Numbered from the stretch's first letter, positions 19,448-28,789 are shown. The stretch is DNA of 64,000 bases from Yoonia sp. (GCF_014859355.1 NZ_JACUUJ010000014.1:1-64000), one strand, 5' to 3'. Notes: generated by a model from the letters alone, not told the origin. Numbers and translations are program-made.

Positions 19448-19810
19448 TTATTGCAGGCGGAACGCAGCAGAGTTGCCTGCGCCGCGATCCACGGTAAAGC
19501 GCATCCTGCCGTCGTTGCGCACCTCGACCAGCTGGCAGTTATACCCCAGCGGATCACCGCCCCAGATCAGATCGCGGCAAAAATACCCATCCTGCCAATC
19601 CCAGCTGCCGGTGATGTCCCAGCCAATGGCGCGGCCTTCAATCTGGCCGTTTTCCGATACGGTCAATGTGATCGGGTAAAACCCGTGCCGCAATTGCCGC
19701 CCTTCGATCAGCGACACAAAGGTGTCCTTGTCCATGACAGGCACATAGGATTCGGCGGCGGCGGGTGTGGCGGCAAGGGCGCATAAAAGCGCAATCAACT
19801 TACGTTTCAT
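19448..19810 (-). CDS. Small exported protein of unknown function next to dapB
   Basis: A 120-residue protein with a clear signal peptide (KRKLIALLCALAATPAAAES). The mature domain holds two cysteines, in YFCRDL and NCQLVEV, that could form a periplasmic disulfide, and the motif GWDITGSWDWQDGYFC. The ATG at 19810 has GAGGTG upstream. From memory, relatives in Rhodobacteraceae also sit beside dapB and are sometimes labelled dihydrodipicolinate reductase; the sequence has no Rossmann motif and is not that enzyme. It lies 68 bp after dapB on the same strand and may be co-transcribed. Function unknown. Confidence 0.8.
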   Translation of the reverse strand: MKRKLIALLCALAATPAAAESYVPVMDKDTFVSLIEGRQLRHGFYPITLTVSENGQIEGRAIGWDITGSWDWQDGYFCRDLIWGGDPLGYNCQLVEVRNDGRMRFTVDRGAGNSAAFRLQ

Positions 19811-19878
19811 CGGGCACCTCGTGGTTTTGAGATTTCCTTTGTTACGCACGAACCCGTCGTTTGGTTCACATCGGGCGG

Positions 19879-20688
19879 TTATAGCCCCAAGACATCGAAC
19901 ATGTCGTATTCGCCCGGGCGTTTATCCTGCCCCCAAAGCGCGGCCCGCAGCGCGCCGCGCACGAAAATCGACCTGTCAGTTGCGATATGGCGCAGCACGA
20001 TCCGTTCGCCGGCGGCCGCAAACAACACGTCATGTTCGCCCACAATGTCGCCGCCACGAATGGCGCTGAACCCGATATCGCCGCGCTGCCGCGCGCCTGT
20101 CATGCCGTCGCGCCCGCTGTCGCGCACATCAGCCAGCGCTACCCCGCGCCCGTTCGCCGCGGCCTCGCCCAGCATCAGTGCGGTGCCGGATGGCGCATCG
20201 ACCTTTTTGTTATGGTGTGCCTCGATCACTTCAATATCGAAATCTTCATCCAGTGCAGCGGCTACCTGTTGCGTCAGTTTGACCAGCAGGTTCACCCCCA
20301 GCGACATGTTGCCCGCCCGCACAATCACCGCGTGGCGGGCGGCGGCGTTGATGGCGCGCAGGTCGTTATCGGACAGCCCGGTCGTGCCGATCACATGCAC
20401 GGCACGCGCCTGTGCGGCAAGTTCGGAAAATTGCACGGTGGCGGCAGGGGCGGTAAAGTCGATGACCGCCTGCGCCTTTGCAAAAACCTCGATCGGGTCT
20501 TGCGTGACGGTCACGCCCACAGGTTGCCCGCCCATGGCGGTGCCAATGTCCTTGCCAACCCAGTCATGGCCTGCGCGTTCCAGCACGCCAACCAGATGGC
20601 ATTTGTCCGATGCCAGAACCGCCCTGACCAGCGATTGGCCCATACGGCCCGATCCGCCAGTGATCACGATACCCGGTGTGTCGTTCAT
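19879..20688 (-). CDS. dapB: 4-hydroxy-tetrahydrodipicolinate reductase DapB
   Basis: NAD(P)H-dependent enzyme of lysine and meso-diaminopimelate synthesis, 269 residues. The Rossmann loop is GGSGRMGQ (residues 11-18); the catalytic and substrate-binding block [16 protein letters not shown] contains the His-His pair and Lys; GTTGLSD and [11 protein letters not shown] are also family blocks. It is divergent from rbfA across about 100 bp that must carry both promoters. Confidence 0.97.
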   Translation of the reverse strand: MNDTPGIVITGGSGRMGQSLVRAVLASDKCHLVGVLERAGHDWVGKDIGTAMGGQPVGVTVTQDPIEVFAKAQAVIDFTAPAATVQFSELAAQARAVHVIGTTGLSDNDLRAINAAARHAVIVRAGNMSLGVNLLVKLTQQVAAALDEDFDIEVIEAHHNKKVDAPSGTALMLGEAAANGRGVALADVRDSGRDGMTGARQRGDIGFSAIRGGDIVGEHDVLFAAAGERIVLRHIATDRSIFVRGALRAALWGQDKRPGEYDMFDVLGL

Positions 20689-20786
20689 GGTGCATACCCC
20701 GATTGTCTGCGCCTGTCTTAGCGGGTGTTTGCCTGTAGCGCAAAGCCTTGCTTGGCATCTGCGCTAGCAACGATTACATGAACCCT

Positions 20787-21182
20787 ATGGCTAAGAATAC
20801 GAACCGAGATGGCAAGGCCCCAACGCAGCGCATGCTGCGGGTAGGCGAACAATTCCGCCGCATCCTGTCAGAGGTGCTGCAACGTGGCGACGTGCATGAC
20901 GATGAACTGGCGCGCATGTCGATCACCGTGGGCGAGGTGCGGATGACACCCGACCTGCGCATCGCCACTGCATTTGTTCTGCCGCTGGGCGGGCAGGGCA
21001 AAGAGGATGCGCTGGCCGCATTGCGCCGCAACCGTCATGAAATCCGGCATCTTGTCGTCAAGGGCGGCACAATGAAATTCGCCCCCGAACTGCGGTTTGA
21101 AATTGACGGCACCTTTGACCAGATGGACGCCACCCGCGCCCTGCTGGCCGAAGATCACGTGCGGCAGGATCTGGACGACTGA
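20787..21182 (+). CDS. rbfA: 30S ribosome-binding factor RbfA
   Basis: Small KH-fold protein needed for late maturation of the 30S subunit. About 131 residues from MAKNTNRDG; an ATG three codons upstream (20778) is an alternative, and neither has a strong ribosome-binding site. Family blocks are RVGEQFRRILSEVL and ITVGEVRMTPDLRIATAFVLPLGG. Its TGA overlaps the ATG of the next gene by one base (TGATG). In relatives truB often follows in this neighbourhood, but it is not in this window. Confidence 0.93.
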   Translation: MAKNTNRDGKAPTQRMLRVGEQFRRILSEVLQRGDVHDDELARMSITVGEVRMTPDLRIATAFVLPLGGQGKEDALAALRRNRHEIRHLVVKGGTMKFAPELRFEIDGTFDQMDATRALLAEDHVRQDLDD

Positions 21183-21913
21183 TGCGCTGGGTCGTTTTGG
21201 CCCTGATGTGTCTGGCAACGCCCGGTCTGGCGACAACCAGTCTGGCCGCGACCTGTGAAAACACAACATATCACGGCAATCGCTATACGGTTTGCACGGT
21301 GGACGTTGCGCATGATGACTTGCGCCTGTTCCATGCGGATGAAACCGGCAGGGTGATGGGTAGTTTCCGCGCGGTAGAGGATTCGCTTGACGGTAAGCGC
21401 CTGGTCTTTGCGATGAATGCCGGCATGTATCACCCCGACCGCGCGCCGGTGGGGTATTACGTTGAAAACGGTGTGCAAAAGATGCGCGTGGTCACAAACC
21501 CCGGCCCGGGAAATTTTGGCCTGTTGCCGAATGGCGTTCTTTGCATCAGCGACAAAGCCGCGCAGGTTGTCGAAACCCTGCGATTTACGGCCGAGCAACC
21601 GCCCTGCCGGGATGCCACGCAATCGGGGCCAATGCTGGTAATCGACGGGGCGTTGCATCCGCGGTTCCTGCCTGACAGCACATCACGCAACCTGCGCAAT
21701 GGTGTCGGCACAACGGCAGACGGCAGGAAGGCGTTTTTCGTGATTTCAAACAATCCTGTGACGTTTCACACCTTTGGTTCGTTCTTTCGCGATCACCTGA
21801 AGGTGCCGAACGCGTTGTATCTGGACGGCACAGTATCGCGGCTACATGCACCTGCGTTGGGGCGGTCTGATTTCGGGTTTCAGATGGGGCCGATCGTCGG
21901 GGTTGTCGAATAA
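21182..21913 (+). CDS. Exported phosphodiester glycosidase family protein (DUF2233/NAGPA-like)
   Basis: 243 residues with a signal peptide ending near ATTSLAA. The domain carries the family blocks VFAMNAGMYHPDRAPVGYYVENG, GNFGLLPNGVL, ATQSGPMLV, RNGVGTTADGRKAFFVISNNPVTF and LYLDGTVSRLH. Relatives remove N-acetylglucosamine from phosphodiesters; the bacterial substrate is unknown. The protein is probably periplasmic. It is coupled to rbfA by a one-base overlap, an arrangement I recall as common in Rhodobacterales although no functional link is obvious. It ends immediately before the convergent Nudix gene. Confidence 0.85.
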   Translation: MRWVVLALMCLATPGLATTSLAATCENTTYHGNRYTVCTVDVAHDDLRLFHADETGRVMGSFRAVEDSLDGKRLVFAMNAGMYHPDRAPVGYYVENGVQKMRVVTNPGPGNFGLLPNGVLCISDKAAQVVETLRFTAEQPPCRDATQSGPMLVIDGALHPRFLPDSTSRNLRNGVGTTADGRKAFFVISNNPVTFHTFGSFFRDHLKVPNALYLDGTVSRLHAPALGRSDFGFQMGPIVGVVE

Positions 21914-22318
21914 TCAGCCGCGCGCGCACAGGTCCAGCACTGTCTGGACGTTGACGCTGGTTGGCAGTTGCCCCACATCTGCCAGCGGCACCCAAGCCGC
22001 AGCAAGCGCATCATCGCTGGCCAGCGGCACGCCGCTTTCGTAATGGCACAGCACCGCCGCCAGCAGGAAATGAAACTGCAATGCGCCCGCGTCATCACGA
22101 ATGATGACATCAATATTGGTCAGATAGCGTTCGGCACTGGCGATCACGGTTGTTTCTTCGGCCAGTTCGCGCACGGCGGCGGCCAGCGCCGTTTCGCCCG
22201 GTTCCACATGCCCGCCGGGAAAACCCCAAAGCCGGGCATTGGGTTCGTTCTTGCGCTGCACCAGCAAAACCCGGTTTTGATGAATAACAACTGCGATTGC
22301 GGCAAGTTTTGGTTGCAT
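21914..22318 (-). CDS. NUDIX hydrolase
   Basis: 134-residue pyrophosphohydrolase of nucleoside diphosphate derivatives. The Nudix box reads GHVEPGETALAAAVRELAEE followed by TTV: the metal-binding REL-EE core is intact, while the last conserved glycine is Thr. The N-terminal IAVVIHQNRVLLVQRKNEP is typical of ADP-ribose or 8-oxo-dGTP-type members. The ATG at 22318 has AAGGA about ten bases upstream. The substrate cannot be told from sequence. Confidence 0.87.
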   Translation of the reverse strand: MQPKLAAIAVVIHQNRVLLVQRKNEPNARLWGFPGGHVEPGETALAAAVRELAEETTVIASAERYLTNIDVIIRDDAGALQFHFLLAAVLCHYESGVPLASDDALAAAWVPLADVGQLPTSVNVQTVLDLCARG

Positions 22319-22425
22319 CGGGTCAGTTCCTTGTTGTTTTGCACCCATCGAAAGCGGCTTTGCCCCTTGGCCTTGGACCTGCTTATGCACATATAGGGGC
22401 GAACACGCTATGAAGGAGACAGACG

Positions 22426-23337
22426 ATGCTGGAACTTAACGCGACACCCCAAGCCGACAGCGACCTGATCAAGGACGGCACCGATGCCAGCTTTGGCGCG
22501 GACGTGATCGAAGGGTCGCAAACCGTTCCGGTCATCGTGGATTTCTGGGCGACATGGTGCGGCCCGTGCAAAACGCTTGGCCCCGCGCTCGAGGCCGCGG
22601 TGCAAAAGGCCAAGGGCCGGGTCAAGCTGGTCAAGATCGACGTTGACGCCAATCAGGTTTACGCAGGTCAGTTGCGGGTGCAGTCGATCCCGACGGTCTA
22701 TGCCTTTCACCAAGGTCAGCCGGTGGACGGGTTTCAGGGCGCGTTACCGCCTTCACAAGTGGACGAATTTGTGCAGAAAATCGCGGCCCTTGCCGGTGAA
22801 CCCGAAGACGACGGGCTGACCGCCGCGATTGAGGCCGCAAACCAGATGCTGGATGAAGGTGCCGCCGCCGATGCCGCCGAAACATTCGCCGCGATCCTGC
22901 AGGAAGACCCCGCAAATGCCGCGGCCTATGCCGGGTTGGTCCGGTCCTATCTGGCGCTGAACGAGGTGGACGAGGCAGAGGCGATCCTGAACGGTGCGCC
23001 GGTTGAAATTTCCAGCGATCCGCTGTTAGAGGCGGTTCACGCCCAGATCACCCTTGCGCGCGAAGCCGCGAATGCCGGCCCGGTGGCGGAATTGCAGGCC
23101 ACGGTGGACGCCGAACCCGACAACCATCAGGCGCGTTTTGATCTGGCCAAGGCGCTTTATGCCAACGGCAAGGTGCAAGAGGCCGTAGATGAATTGCTGG
23201 ACCTGTTCCGCCGTGATCGTGAATGGAATGACGGCGCGGCCAAGGCGCAGCTTTTCACAATTTTTGATGCCCGCGATGCCAAGGATCCGATTGTGATGAA
23301 CGGGCGGCGCAAACTTTCGTCAATGATATTTGCCTGA
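22426..23337 (+). CDS. ybbN: Thioredoxin-like TPR protein (CnoX/YbbN family)
   Basis: 303 residues: thioredoxin fold (about 15-125) with active site WCGPCK at residues 44-49, then a C-terminal tetratricopeptide-like helical region (about 135-300). CnoX proteins are chaperedoxins that protect clients from overoxidation and pass them to GroEL or DnaK. E. coli YbbN has an incomplete CxxC; here both cysteines are present, as in other alphaproteobacteria, so it may also be redox active. AAGGAGA lies nine bases before the ATG. LON-domain and Trm112 genes follow closely on the same strand. Confidence 0.9.
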   Translation: MLELNATPQADSDLIKDGTDASFGADVIEGSQTVPVIVDFWATWCGPCKTLGPALEAAVQKAKGRVKLVKIDVDANQVYAGQLRVQSIPTVYAFHQGQPVDGFQGALPPSQVDEFVQKIAALAGEPEDDGLTAAIEAANQMLDEGAAADAAETFAAILQEDPANAAAYAGLVRSYLALNEVDEAEAILNGAPVEISSDPLLEAVHAQITLAREAANAGPVAELQATVDAEPDNHQARFDLAKALYANGKVQEAVDELLDLFRRDREWNDGAAKAQLFTIFDARDAKDPIVMNGRRKLSSMIFA

Positions 23338-23364
23338 CGACCGCTTCGGTCTAGATCAAAATAC

Positions 23365-24006
23365 ATGATATCATCAACTGATCTGCCAGACATCATTCCG
23401 GTGTTTCCACTGCCCGGCGCGCTGCTTTTGCCGCGTTCGCGCTTGCCACTGCATTTGTTCGAGCCGCGCTATCTGGCGATGCTGGATGATGTGTTGAAAA
23501 CGTCCAACAGGCTGATCGGGATGGTTCAGCCCTATGATGCGCCGGGGGCATCGGGCAAACTGCACAGCATTGGCTGTGCGGGCAAGGTTACCGCCTTTTC
23601 CGAAACTGAAGACGGGCGCTATATGATCACCCTGTCGGGGGCGTCGCGGTTCCGTATCGTGGAAGAGGTGGAAGGGTTCACCCCCTATCGGCGCTGCAAG
23701 GTGACGTGGCAGGGGTTCGAACGCGATCTGGGCGTCACCGAAAAAGACCCCGCCTTTAACCGCGAAAAATTCATGAAGGTTCTGGATCGGTTCCTGAATG
23801 CGCAGGGCTTGTCGACCGACTGGGACAGTCTGGGCGAGGCGGAAGACGAATTGCTGATCAATTCTTTGTCGATGCTGTGCCCCTTTCCCCCCGAAGACAA
23901 ACAGGCCTTGTTAGAGGCACCATCACTTGAAACGCGCCGCGAAACCTTGCAAACCCTGATCGAATACGCCTTGCGCGGCGGATCAGGTGACGAGATCATG
24001 CAATGA
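23365..24006 (+). CDS. LON peptidase substrate-binding (N-terminal) domain protein
   Basis: 213-residue stand-alone LON N-domain, without the ATPase or protease modules. Characteristic are [31 protein letters not shown], here recognisable from [11 protein letters not shown] and FEPRYLAML, and [19 protein letters not shown]. Such proteins are thought to bind substrates or partners; the function is unknown. It starts 27 bp after ybbN and overlaps the Trm112-like gene by four bases, so the three genes probably form one operon. Confidence 0.9.
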   Translation: MISSTDLPDIIPVFPLPGALLLPRSRLPLHLFEPRYLAMLDDVLKTSNRLIGMVQPYDAPGASGKLHSIGCAGKVTAFSETEDGRYMITLSGASRFRIVEEVEGFTPYRRCKVTWQGFERDLGVTEKDPAFNREKFMKVLDRFLNAQGLSTDWDSLGEAEDELLINSLSMLCPFPPEDKQALLEAPSLETRRETLQTLIEYALRGGSGDEIMQ

Positions 24007-24182
24007 ATGACCCAACTTTCGATCCCAAGATGCTAGAAGCACTGATTTGCCCGTTGACCCATGCGACGTTGCAGTATGACGCGGAAAAGCAGGAGCTGGT
24101 ATCAAAACCCGCCAACCTGGCCTTTCCGATCCGCGACGGGATTCCGGTGATGCTGGTGGATGAGGCGCGGACGCTGGAATAG
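24003..24182 (+). CDS. Trm112-like small protein (YcaR/DUF343 family)
   Basis: A 59-residue protein found by reading past the LON-domain gene; its ATG overlaps that gene's TGA (ATGA). It reads [17 protein letters not shown] and ends with [14 protein letters not shown] plus a short tail, the pattern of E. coli YcaR and other bacterial Trm112-like proteins. Usual members have up to four zinc-binding cysteines; here only one (Cys16) remains, so zinc binding is doubtful. In eukaryotes and archaea Trm112 activates methyltransferases; the bacterial role is unsettled. It is the last gene before a strong terminator. Confidence 0.88.
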   Translation: MNDPTFDPKMLEALICPLTHATLQYDAEKQELVSKPANLAFPIRDGIPVMLVDEARTLE

Positions 24183-24264
24183 ACGCCGCCAGAAACGCGC
24201 CAAAACGCGTAAGAATATCGCTGTGGCTGTTGATCGCGACATCGTGGTTTAGCGAATTTTTGTT

Positions 24265-24294
24265 AAAAGCCCGGCCATGTTCAGCCGGGCTTTT
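24265..24294. terminator. Bidirectional Rho-independent terminator
   Basis: Perfect 11-bp stem AAAAGCCCGGC/GCCGGGCTTTT with an 8-base loop. A-tract and T-tract flank both sides, so it can end the ybbN-LON-Trm112 operon on the plus strand and the DsrE-like gene on the minus strand. Confidence 0.9.
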
Positions 24295-24313
24295 CGTTTG
24301 CGAACATTATCCT

Positions 24314-24769
24314 TTATGGTCGCAGATAGGCATAGCCCTGTTCCTGTAACTCTATCAGCCGCACGGCACCGGATGGGACCACAGTCGCCTCACTCAGAAG
24401 CGGCACATCTTTCTGGGAATTTCTCTTCATTGCATCGATCGTGTTCTGGCAAGCGGCAAAGCTGATGTTTTCCATTTCCAGCGCCATGGCTGAAATACGT
24501 TGCGCCACGGGCGAGGTATCAGCGCGTAGCATGTGCAGGCCGGGGCCGTATGTGACGATCTCGATGATCACCTGCTCGCCTTGCTCTTCGTAATAGGCGG
24601 CGATGTTCTGGGCGTTGTTCAGTGCCATGTTCATTGTCTGGATGCTTTCTTCATCCACGTGAATGGCAACCTTGTGGGTCGTTTGGGCCAGCGCCATTTG
24701 TGCCCCCACGACCAGCGCCGCAGTCACCATGGCAAGGCGTGTGACCAAGCGCATTGGATTGAAATTCAT
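24314..24769 (-). CDS. Exported DsrE-family-like protein
   Basis: About 151 residues. A signal peptide (MRLVTRLAMVTAALVVGAQMALAQ) is followed by a DsrE/DsrF-like alpha-beta domain: HKVAIHVDEESIQTMNMALNNAQNI, VIIEIVTYGPGLHML and ISFAACQNTIDAM, with one cysteine at the place where sulfur-carrying DsrE proteins have theirs. I use the second ATG (24769) because GGGAGG then sits at normal spacing; the first ATG directly abuts it. It may be a periplasmic sulfur-handling protein, but that is inference. A shared terminator lies just downstream. Confidence 0.78.
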   Translation of the reverse strand: MNFNPMRLVTRLAMVTAALVVGAQMALAQTTHKVAIHVDEESIQTMNMALNNAQNIAAYYEEQGEQVIIEIVTYGPGLHMLRADTSPVAQRISAMALEMENISFAACQNTIDAMKRNSQKDVPLLSEATVVPSGAVRLIELQEQGYAYLRP

Positions 24770-24872
24770 TGTCATCCTCCCTGAGACATAAAGTATAGGC
24801 AGCCTGACAAAAATATCCTTGTTTCACAACTGATATTCTAAAAAATGAATTTATGGATATGTGGATGACAAG

Positions 24873-26084
24873 CTAGCCGCGCATCAATCGCGGCAAATCC
24901 CCCGTTAGCCCTGCCGCCTCGCGGATGAAACCGCGTCGCAGGCCGGGCGCGGCGTTGACCAGCCCCATGCCGATATCGCGTGCAACGCGCAGCAGGGGGT
25001 TGTCGTTGGAAAACAGGCGGTTGAACGTGTCCGTCGCAAGCGCCAGCGTGGCCGTGTCGAACCGTCGCCATTGCTGATAGCGTTGCAGCACCAGCGGCGC
25101 GCCGATGTCTTCGCCGCGGCTGCGGGCCTCGGTCAGCACATCGGCCAGTGCTGCCACATCGCGCAGGCCCGCGTTCAGCCCTTGCCCTGCGATCGGATGC
25201 ACACCGTGGGCAGCATCCCCCACCAGCGCGATGCGGTCCGCGATCAGGCTGTTGGCCAGCGTCAGCCCCAGCGGATAGGCAAAGCGCGCCCCCGCCAGCG
25301 AAATTTGCCCCAGAAAGCTGCCAAAAGCGGGGCGCAGGGCGTCAAGAAAGGCGTCATCGTCCAGCGCCATCAGGGCCTTGGCGCGGTTTTCTTCCTCGCT
25401 CCAGACGATCGAGCTGCGGTTGCCGGTCAGCGGCAGAATGGCCAGCGGCCCGCCGGGCATAAAGAACTGATGCGCGATGCCGTTATGCGGCTTTTCATGG
25501 GCGACGGCGCAAACAACGGCGGTTTGCCCGTATCCCCAACCGGTCCGTTTGATCCCCGCGCGGCGGGCCGTGCCACTGGACCGGCCATCAGATCCGACCA
25601 GCAACGCGCCGCTGACGGTTTTGCCTGACGCCAGCGTGACGGTCACATGCCCCGCCGATGCGGCCTGTTCCACCACGGTTTCACCCGCCAGATGCGTGAT
25701 CCGCGCATCGGCGGCCATCGCAACCAGAAAGGCGCGGCGCAGGTGCCGGTCTTCGACCATGAACCCCATCGGGCCTTCTTCGATTTCGGCGTGGTCGAAA
25801 TGCATCATCCACGGGCTTGGCCCTTCACCGGCACGGCCATCCGAGACCTTGATTTCCAGCATCGGCTGGGCGTGTTCCGCAACGGCATCCCAAACGCCGA
25901 TTCCCCGCAACAGCCGCATTGACGCCAGCGCCAGCGCATAGGACCGCCCGTCGAAATCATGCCGTTTGCGCCGGTCAACCGGCAGGCTGTCGATGATGGT
26001 GACGGCAAAACCCGCCTGTGACGCCGCCAGTGCAAGGGCCGGGCCGTTCAGGCCGCCACCCACGATGATGATATCCGTATTCAT
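24873..26084 (-). CDS. UbiH/UbiF/VisC-type FAD-dependent hydroxylase
   Basis: 403-residue flavoprotein monooxygenase, probably one of the ring hydroxylases of ubiquinone synthesis. The N-terminal dinucleotide fold is IIIVGGGLNGPALALA; the second FAD motif is ALVGDAAHGVHPIAGQGLNAGLRD near residue 280; RSYALALASMRLL is the usual UbiH-family block. The start MNTDIIIVGGG is at 26084; a much longer open frame upstream is antisense to the amidase and rejected. It is divergent from the amidase with 79 bp between start codons. Which ring position it attacks cannot be decided here. Confidence 0.9.
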   Translation of the reverse strand: MNTDIIIVGGGLNGPALALAASQAGFAVTIIDSLPVDRRKRHDFDGRSYALALASMRLLRGIGVWDAVAEHAQPMLEIKVSDGRAGEGPSPWMMHFDHAEIEEGPMGFMVEDRHLRRAFLVAMAADARITHLAGETVVEQAASAGHVTVTLASGKTVSGALLVGSDGRSSGTARRAGIKRTGWGYGQTAVVCAVAHEKPHNGIAHQFFMPGGPLAILPLTGNRSSIVWSEEENRAKALMALDDDAFLDALRPAFGSFLGQISLAGARFAYPLGLTLANSLIADRIALVGDAAHGVHPIAGQGLNAGLRDVAALADVLTEARSRGEDIGAPLVLQRYQQWRRFDTATLALATDTFNRLFSNDNPLLRVARDIGMGLVNAAPGLRRGFIREAAGLTGDLPRLMRG

Positions 26085-26163
26085 ACGCCGTAATATGCGC
26101 GTCATTGCGGGATTGTCCATGCGCCGCTTGGCCGCTACCGTCGCCGCAACACAGGAGAATGCG

Positions 26164-27492
26164 ATGCAAGACTGGCGATGGATGACAGCGGCGGATCTGG
26201 GCCGCGGGATTGGCGCGGGCACGATTGACCCCGGGGCGCTGACCGATATGTTTCTGGCCGCCATCGACGCACATGAACATCGCGACCGCATTTTCGCCCG
26301 CGTGACGCATGACCGCGCGCGGGCCGAGGCTGCTGCGGCGGCCGAACGGGCCAGATCCGGGATGCGGCGCGGCCCGCTGGATGGTGTGCCGATTTCATGG
26401 AAAGACCTGTTCGACACCGCAGGCATCGGGACAGAGGCAGGCACCGCCCTGATGGCAGGCCGCGTGCCTGACTGTGACGCGGCCGTGCTGCAAGCGGCGA
26501 CGGCCGCCGGGCTGGTTTGCTTGGGCAAGACGCATATGTCGGAAATCGCCTTTTCCGGGTTGGGGCTTAACCCGATCACTGCAACGGCGCCTTGCGTGCA
26601 TGATGCGGATGCGGTGGCGGGGGGGTCATCGTCGGGGGCGGCGGCATCTGTCGCGTTCGGGCTGGCGGCAGCGGGTATCGGGACCGATACAGGCGGGTCG
26701 GTGCGTATTCCCAGTGCGTGGAATGATTTGGTGGGGCTGAAAACAACCCACGGGCGGTTGTCCCTGGACGGGGTTGTGCCGCTGTGCCTGACCTTTGACA
26801 GTGTTGGCCCGCTGTGCCGCACCATCGAGGATGCGACCCTGTTGCTGGCCGCACTGGAAGGCGGCAAAGCGGCCGATCTGGCGGGCAATACGCTGCAAGG
26901 CATGCGCCTGATGGTTCTTGATACCATCGTGCCGGACGATGTGCGTGATGTGCCCCGCGATGCTTTTGCCAGCGCGGTGAAGCGGCTGAAAGGCGCGGGC
27001 GCCGTGATCGAACACCGCTATTTTTCCCAACTTTTCGATGCGTTCAACGTCGCGGGCAACCTTTATGCCGCCGACAGCTATGGCTGGTGGCGCGATCTGG
27101 TCGAGGCGCACCCCGAAAAGATGTTTCCGCAAATCCTTGAACGGGTGCGGGGTGGCAAAACCGTCAGCGGGCCGGATTACGTGGCGGGCTGGAACCTGCT
27201 GCGCGATATCCGGCGGCAATATGCAGCGGAAACGGCACAATTCGACGCCGTGATCATGCCCACCGCCCCGATCATGCCGCCCAACGCACAACGCTTGCTG
27301 GATGATGACGCCTATTACAAATCCGAAAATCTGCTGGCCCTGCGGAACACGCGGGTGGCGAACCTGCTGGATGTGGCATCCATCACGCTGCCCACGGGCG
27401 CGCCATCCTGCGGGATCATGTTCAACGGGCGCAACGGGGGCGAAGCGGCGTTGTTGCGGCTGTGCGCCGCGGCTGAACGGGCGCTGGCCTAA
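26164..27492 (+). CDS. Amidase (amidase-signature family)
   Basis: 442-residue amidohydrolase with the complete Ser-cisSer-Lys triad: Lys80 in ISWKDLF, cis-Ser155 in AGGSSSGAAAS and nucleophile Ser179 in GTDTGGSVRIPS; the 75- and 24-residue spacings equal those of characterised family members. The ATG has AGGAGA eight bases upstream. GatA-like sequence, but no gatB or gatC is nearby, so it is more likely a stand-alone amidase; the substrate is unknown. It may be co-transcribed with the aminotransferase and ftsK that follow. Confidence 0.92.
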   Translation: MQDWRWMTAADLGRGIGAGTIDPGALTDMFLAAIDAHEHRDRIFARVTHDRARAEAAAAAERARSGMRRGPLDGVPISWKDLFDTAGIGTEAGTALMAGRVPDCDAAVLQAATAAGLVCLGKTHMSEIAFSGLGLNPITATAPCVHDADAVAGGSSSGAAASVAFGLAAAGIGTDTGGSVRIPSAWNDLVGLKTTHGRLSLDGVVPLCLTFDSVGPLCRTIEDATLLLAALEGGKAADLAGNTLQGMRLMVLDTIVPDDVRDVPRDAFASAVKRLKGAGAVIEHRYFSQLFDAFNVAGNLYAADSYGWWRDLVEAHPEKMFPQILERVRGGKTVSGPDYVAGWNLLRDIRRQYAAETAQFDAVIMPTAPIMPPNAQRLLDDDAYYKSENLLALRNTRVANLLDVASITLPTGAPSCGIMFNGRNGGEAALLRLCAAAERALA

Positions 27493-27599
27493 AAGCCACA
27501 AATTTTGCCCCTTGCGCGCCTTGTTCTGGACAGGCCCCCCCCCGCCGCGTTAGTTTGAACAAAAGCGGGGCGTGAATGATCCCGTGAATTGAGGCAGTT

Positions 27600-28778
27600 A
27601 TGGATTTTCCCGAGCGGTTTTCGAACCTCCCGGTTGCGACGTGGCCGCGATTGCGTGCGTTACTTGACGTGCCTTCGCAAGCGACGGACGTGATCAACAT
27701 GACCATTGGCGAACCCCGCCATGCGTTTCCTGCTGTCGTGGGCGAAATTCTGGCAGCCAATTTGCAAGGTTTTGCAAAATATCCTGATAACAATGGCTTG
27801 CCTGATCTTCTGGGCGCGATTAGCGGGTTTTTGAACCGCCGTTACGGGCTGGACGTGCCGCACGCGCAGATCTGTGCGCTGAACGGCACGCGCGAGGGGC
27901 TGTATAACGCGGCTATGGCGCTGTGTCCTGAAACCAAGCGCGGCAAGCGTCCGGTGATTTTGACGCCGAACCCGTTCTATCAGGTCTATGCGGTTGCGGC
28001 CCTGTCGGTCGGGGCTGAACCTGTCTATGTGCCTGCGACCGCTGCCACCGGGCATCTGCCCGATTTTCATGCCCTGCCGGATGATGTGCTGGACCGCACG
28101 GCGATTGCCTATATCTGTTCGCCTGCCAACCCGCAGGGTGCGGTTGCAGATGCGGAATACTGGCGCGCGCTGATCAAGCTGGCCGAAAAGCATGATTTCA
28201 TCATTTTCGCCGATGAATGTTATTCTGAAATCTATCGCGACACCCCCCCGCCCGGTGCCTTGCAGATCGCACGGCAGATGGGCGCGCATCCTGAACGGGT
28301 CGTGATTTTTCATTCTTTGTCAAAGCGGTCGAACTTGCCGGGGTTGCGGTCCGGGTTTTGTGCGGGTGGGCCGCAATCCATCGCCCAGATCCGCCAATTG
28401 CGCGCCTATGCCGGCGCGCCGCTGCCCGAACCCTTGCAGATGGTTGCTTCGGCTGTCTGGGGTGACGAGGCGCATGTCGTCGAAAACCGCGCGCTTTATC
28501 ACCAGAAATATCGGGTGGCCGATGACATTCTGGGCGGCGTGTCCGGTTACCGTTCGCCGCAGGCGGGGTTTTTCCTGTGGTTGCCGGTGGGTGATGGCGA
28601 ACAGGCGGCGGTCAAGCTGTGGCAGCAAACCGGCGTGCGTGTTCTGCCCGGCGCATATCTGAGCCGCGATGTGGCGGGTGAAAACCCCGGCAAAGGTTAT
28701 ATCCGGGTCGCCATGGTGGCCCCGACGCAAGAAGTGCAGCGCGGACTGACCCTGATCCGCGATTGTTTGTATCGTTGA
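27600..28778 (+). CDS. dapC: PLP-dependent aminotransferase, probable succinyldiaminopimelate transaminase DapC
   Basis: 392-residue class I/II aminotransferase. Lys242 in [13 protein letters not shown] is the PLP Schiff-base lysine; [21 protein letters not shown] and [10 protein letters not shown] are the PLP-binding blocks. The SLSKRSN form and ADECYSEIY are typical of DapC, which makes N-succinyl-diaminopimelate precursors of lysine and peptidoglycan. Other aspartate/tyrosine-type aminotransferases look similar, so the specific substrate is inference. It sits 12 bp before ftsK. Confidence 0.8.
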   Translation: MDFPERFSNLPVATWPRLRALLDVPSQATDVINMTIGEPRHAFPAVVGEILAANLQGFAKYPDNNGLPDLLGAISGFLNRRYGLDVPHAQICALNGTREGLYNAAMALCPETKRGKRPVILTPNPFYQVYAVAALSVGAEPVYVPATAATGHLPDFHALPDDVLDRTAIAYICSPANPQGAVADAEYWRALIKLAEKHDFIIFADECYSEIYRDTPPPGALQIARQMGAHPERVVIFHSLSKRSNLPGLRSGFCAGGPQSIAQIRQLRAYAGAPLPEPLQMVASAVWGDEAHVVENRALYHQKYRVADDILGGVSGYRSPQAGFFLWLPVGDGEQAAVKLWQQTGVRVLPGAYLSRDVAGENPGKGYIRVAMVAPTQEVQRGLTLIRDCLYR

Positions 28779-28789
28779 GGAAAAACAAG

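Noticed and set aside
26085-26927. 281-codon in-frame extension upstream of the UbiH-type hydroxylase
   Set aside because: It is antisense to the amidase, low-complexity Pro/Ser/Ala-rich, and the enzyme's FAD motif starts normally at the ATG at 26084.
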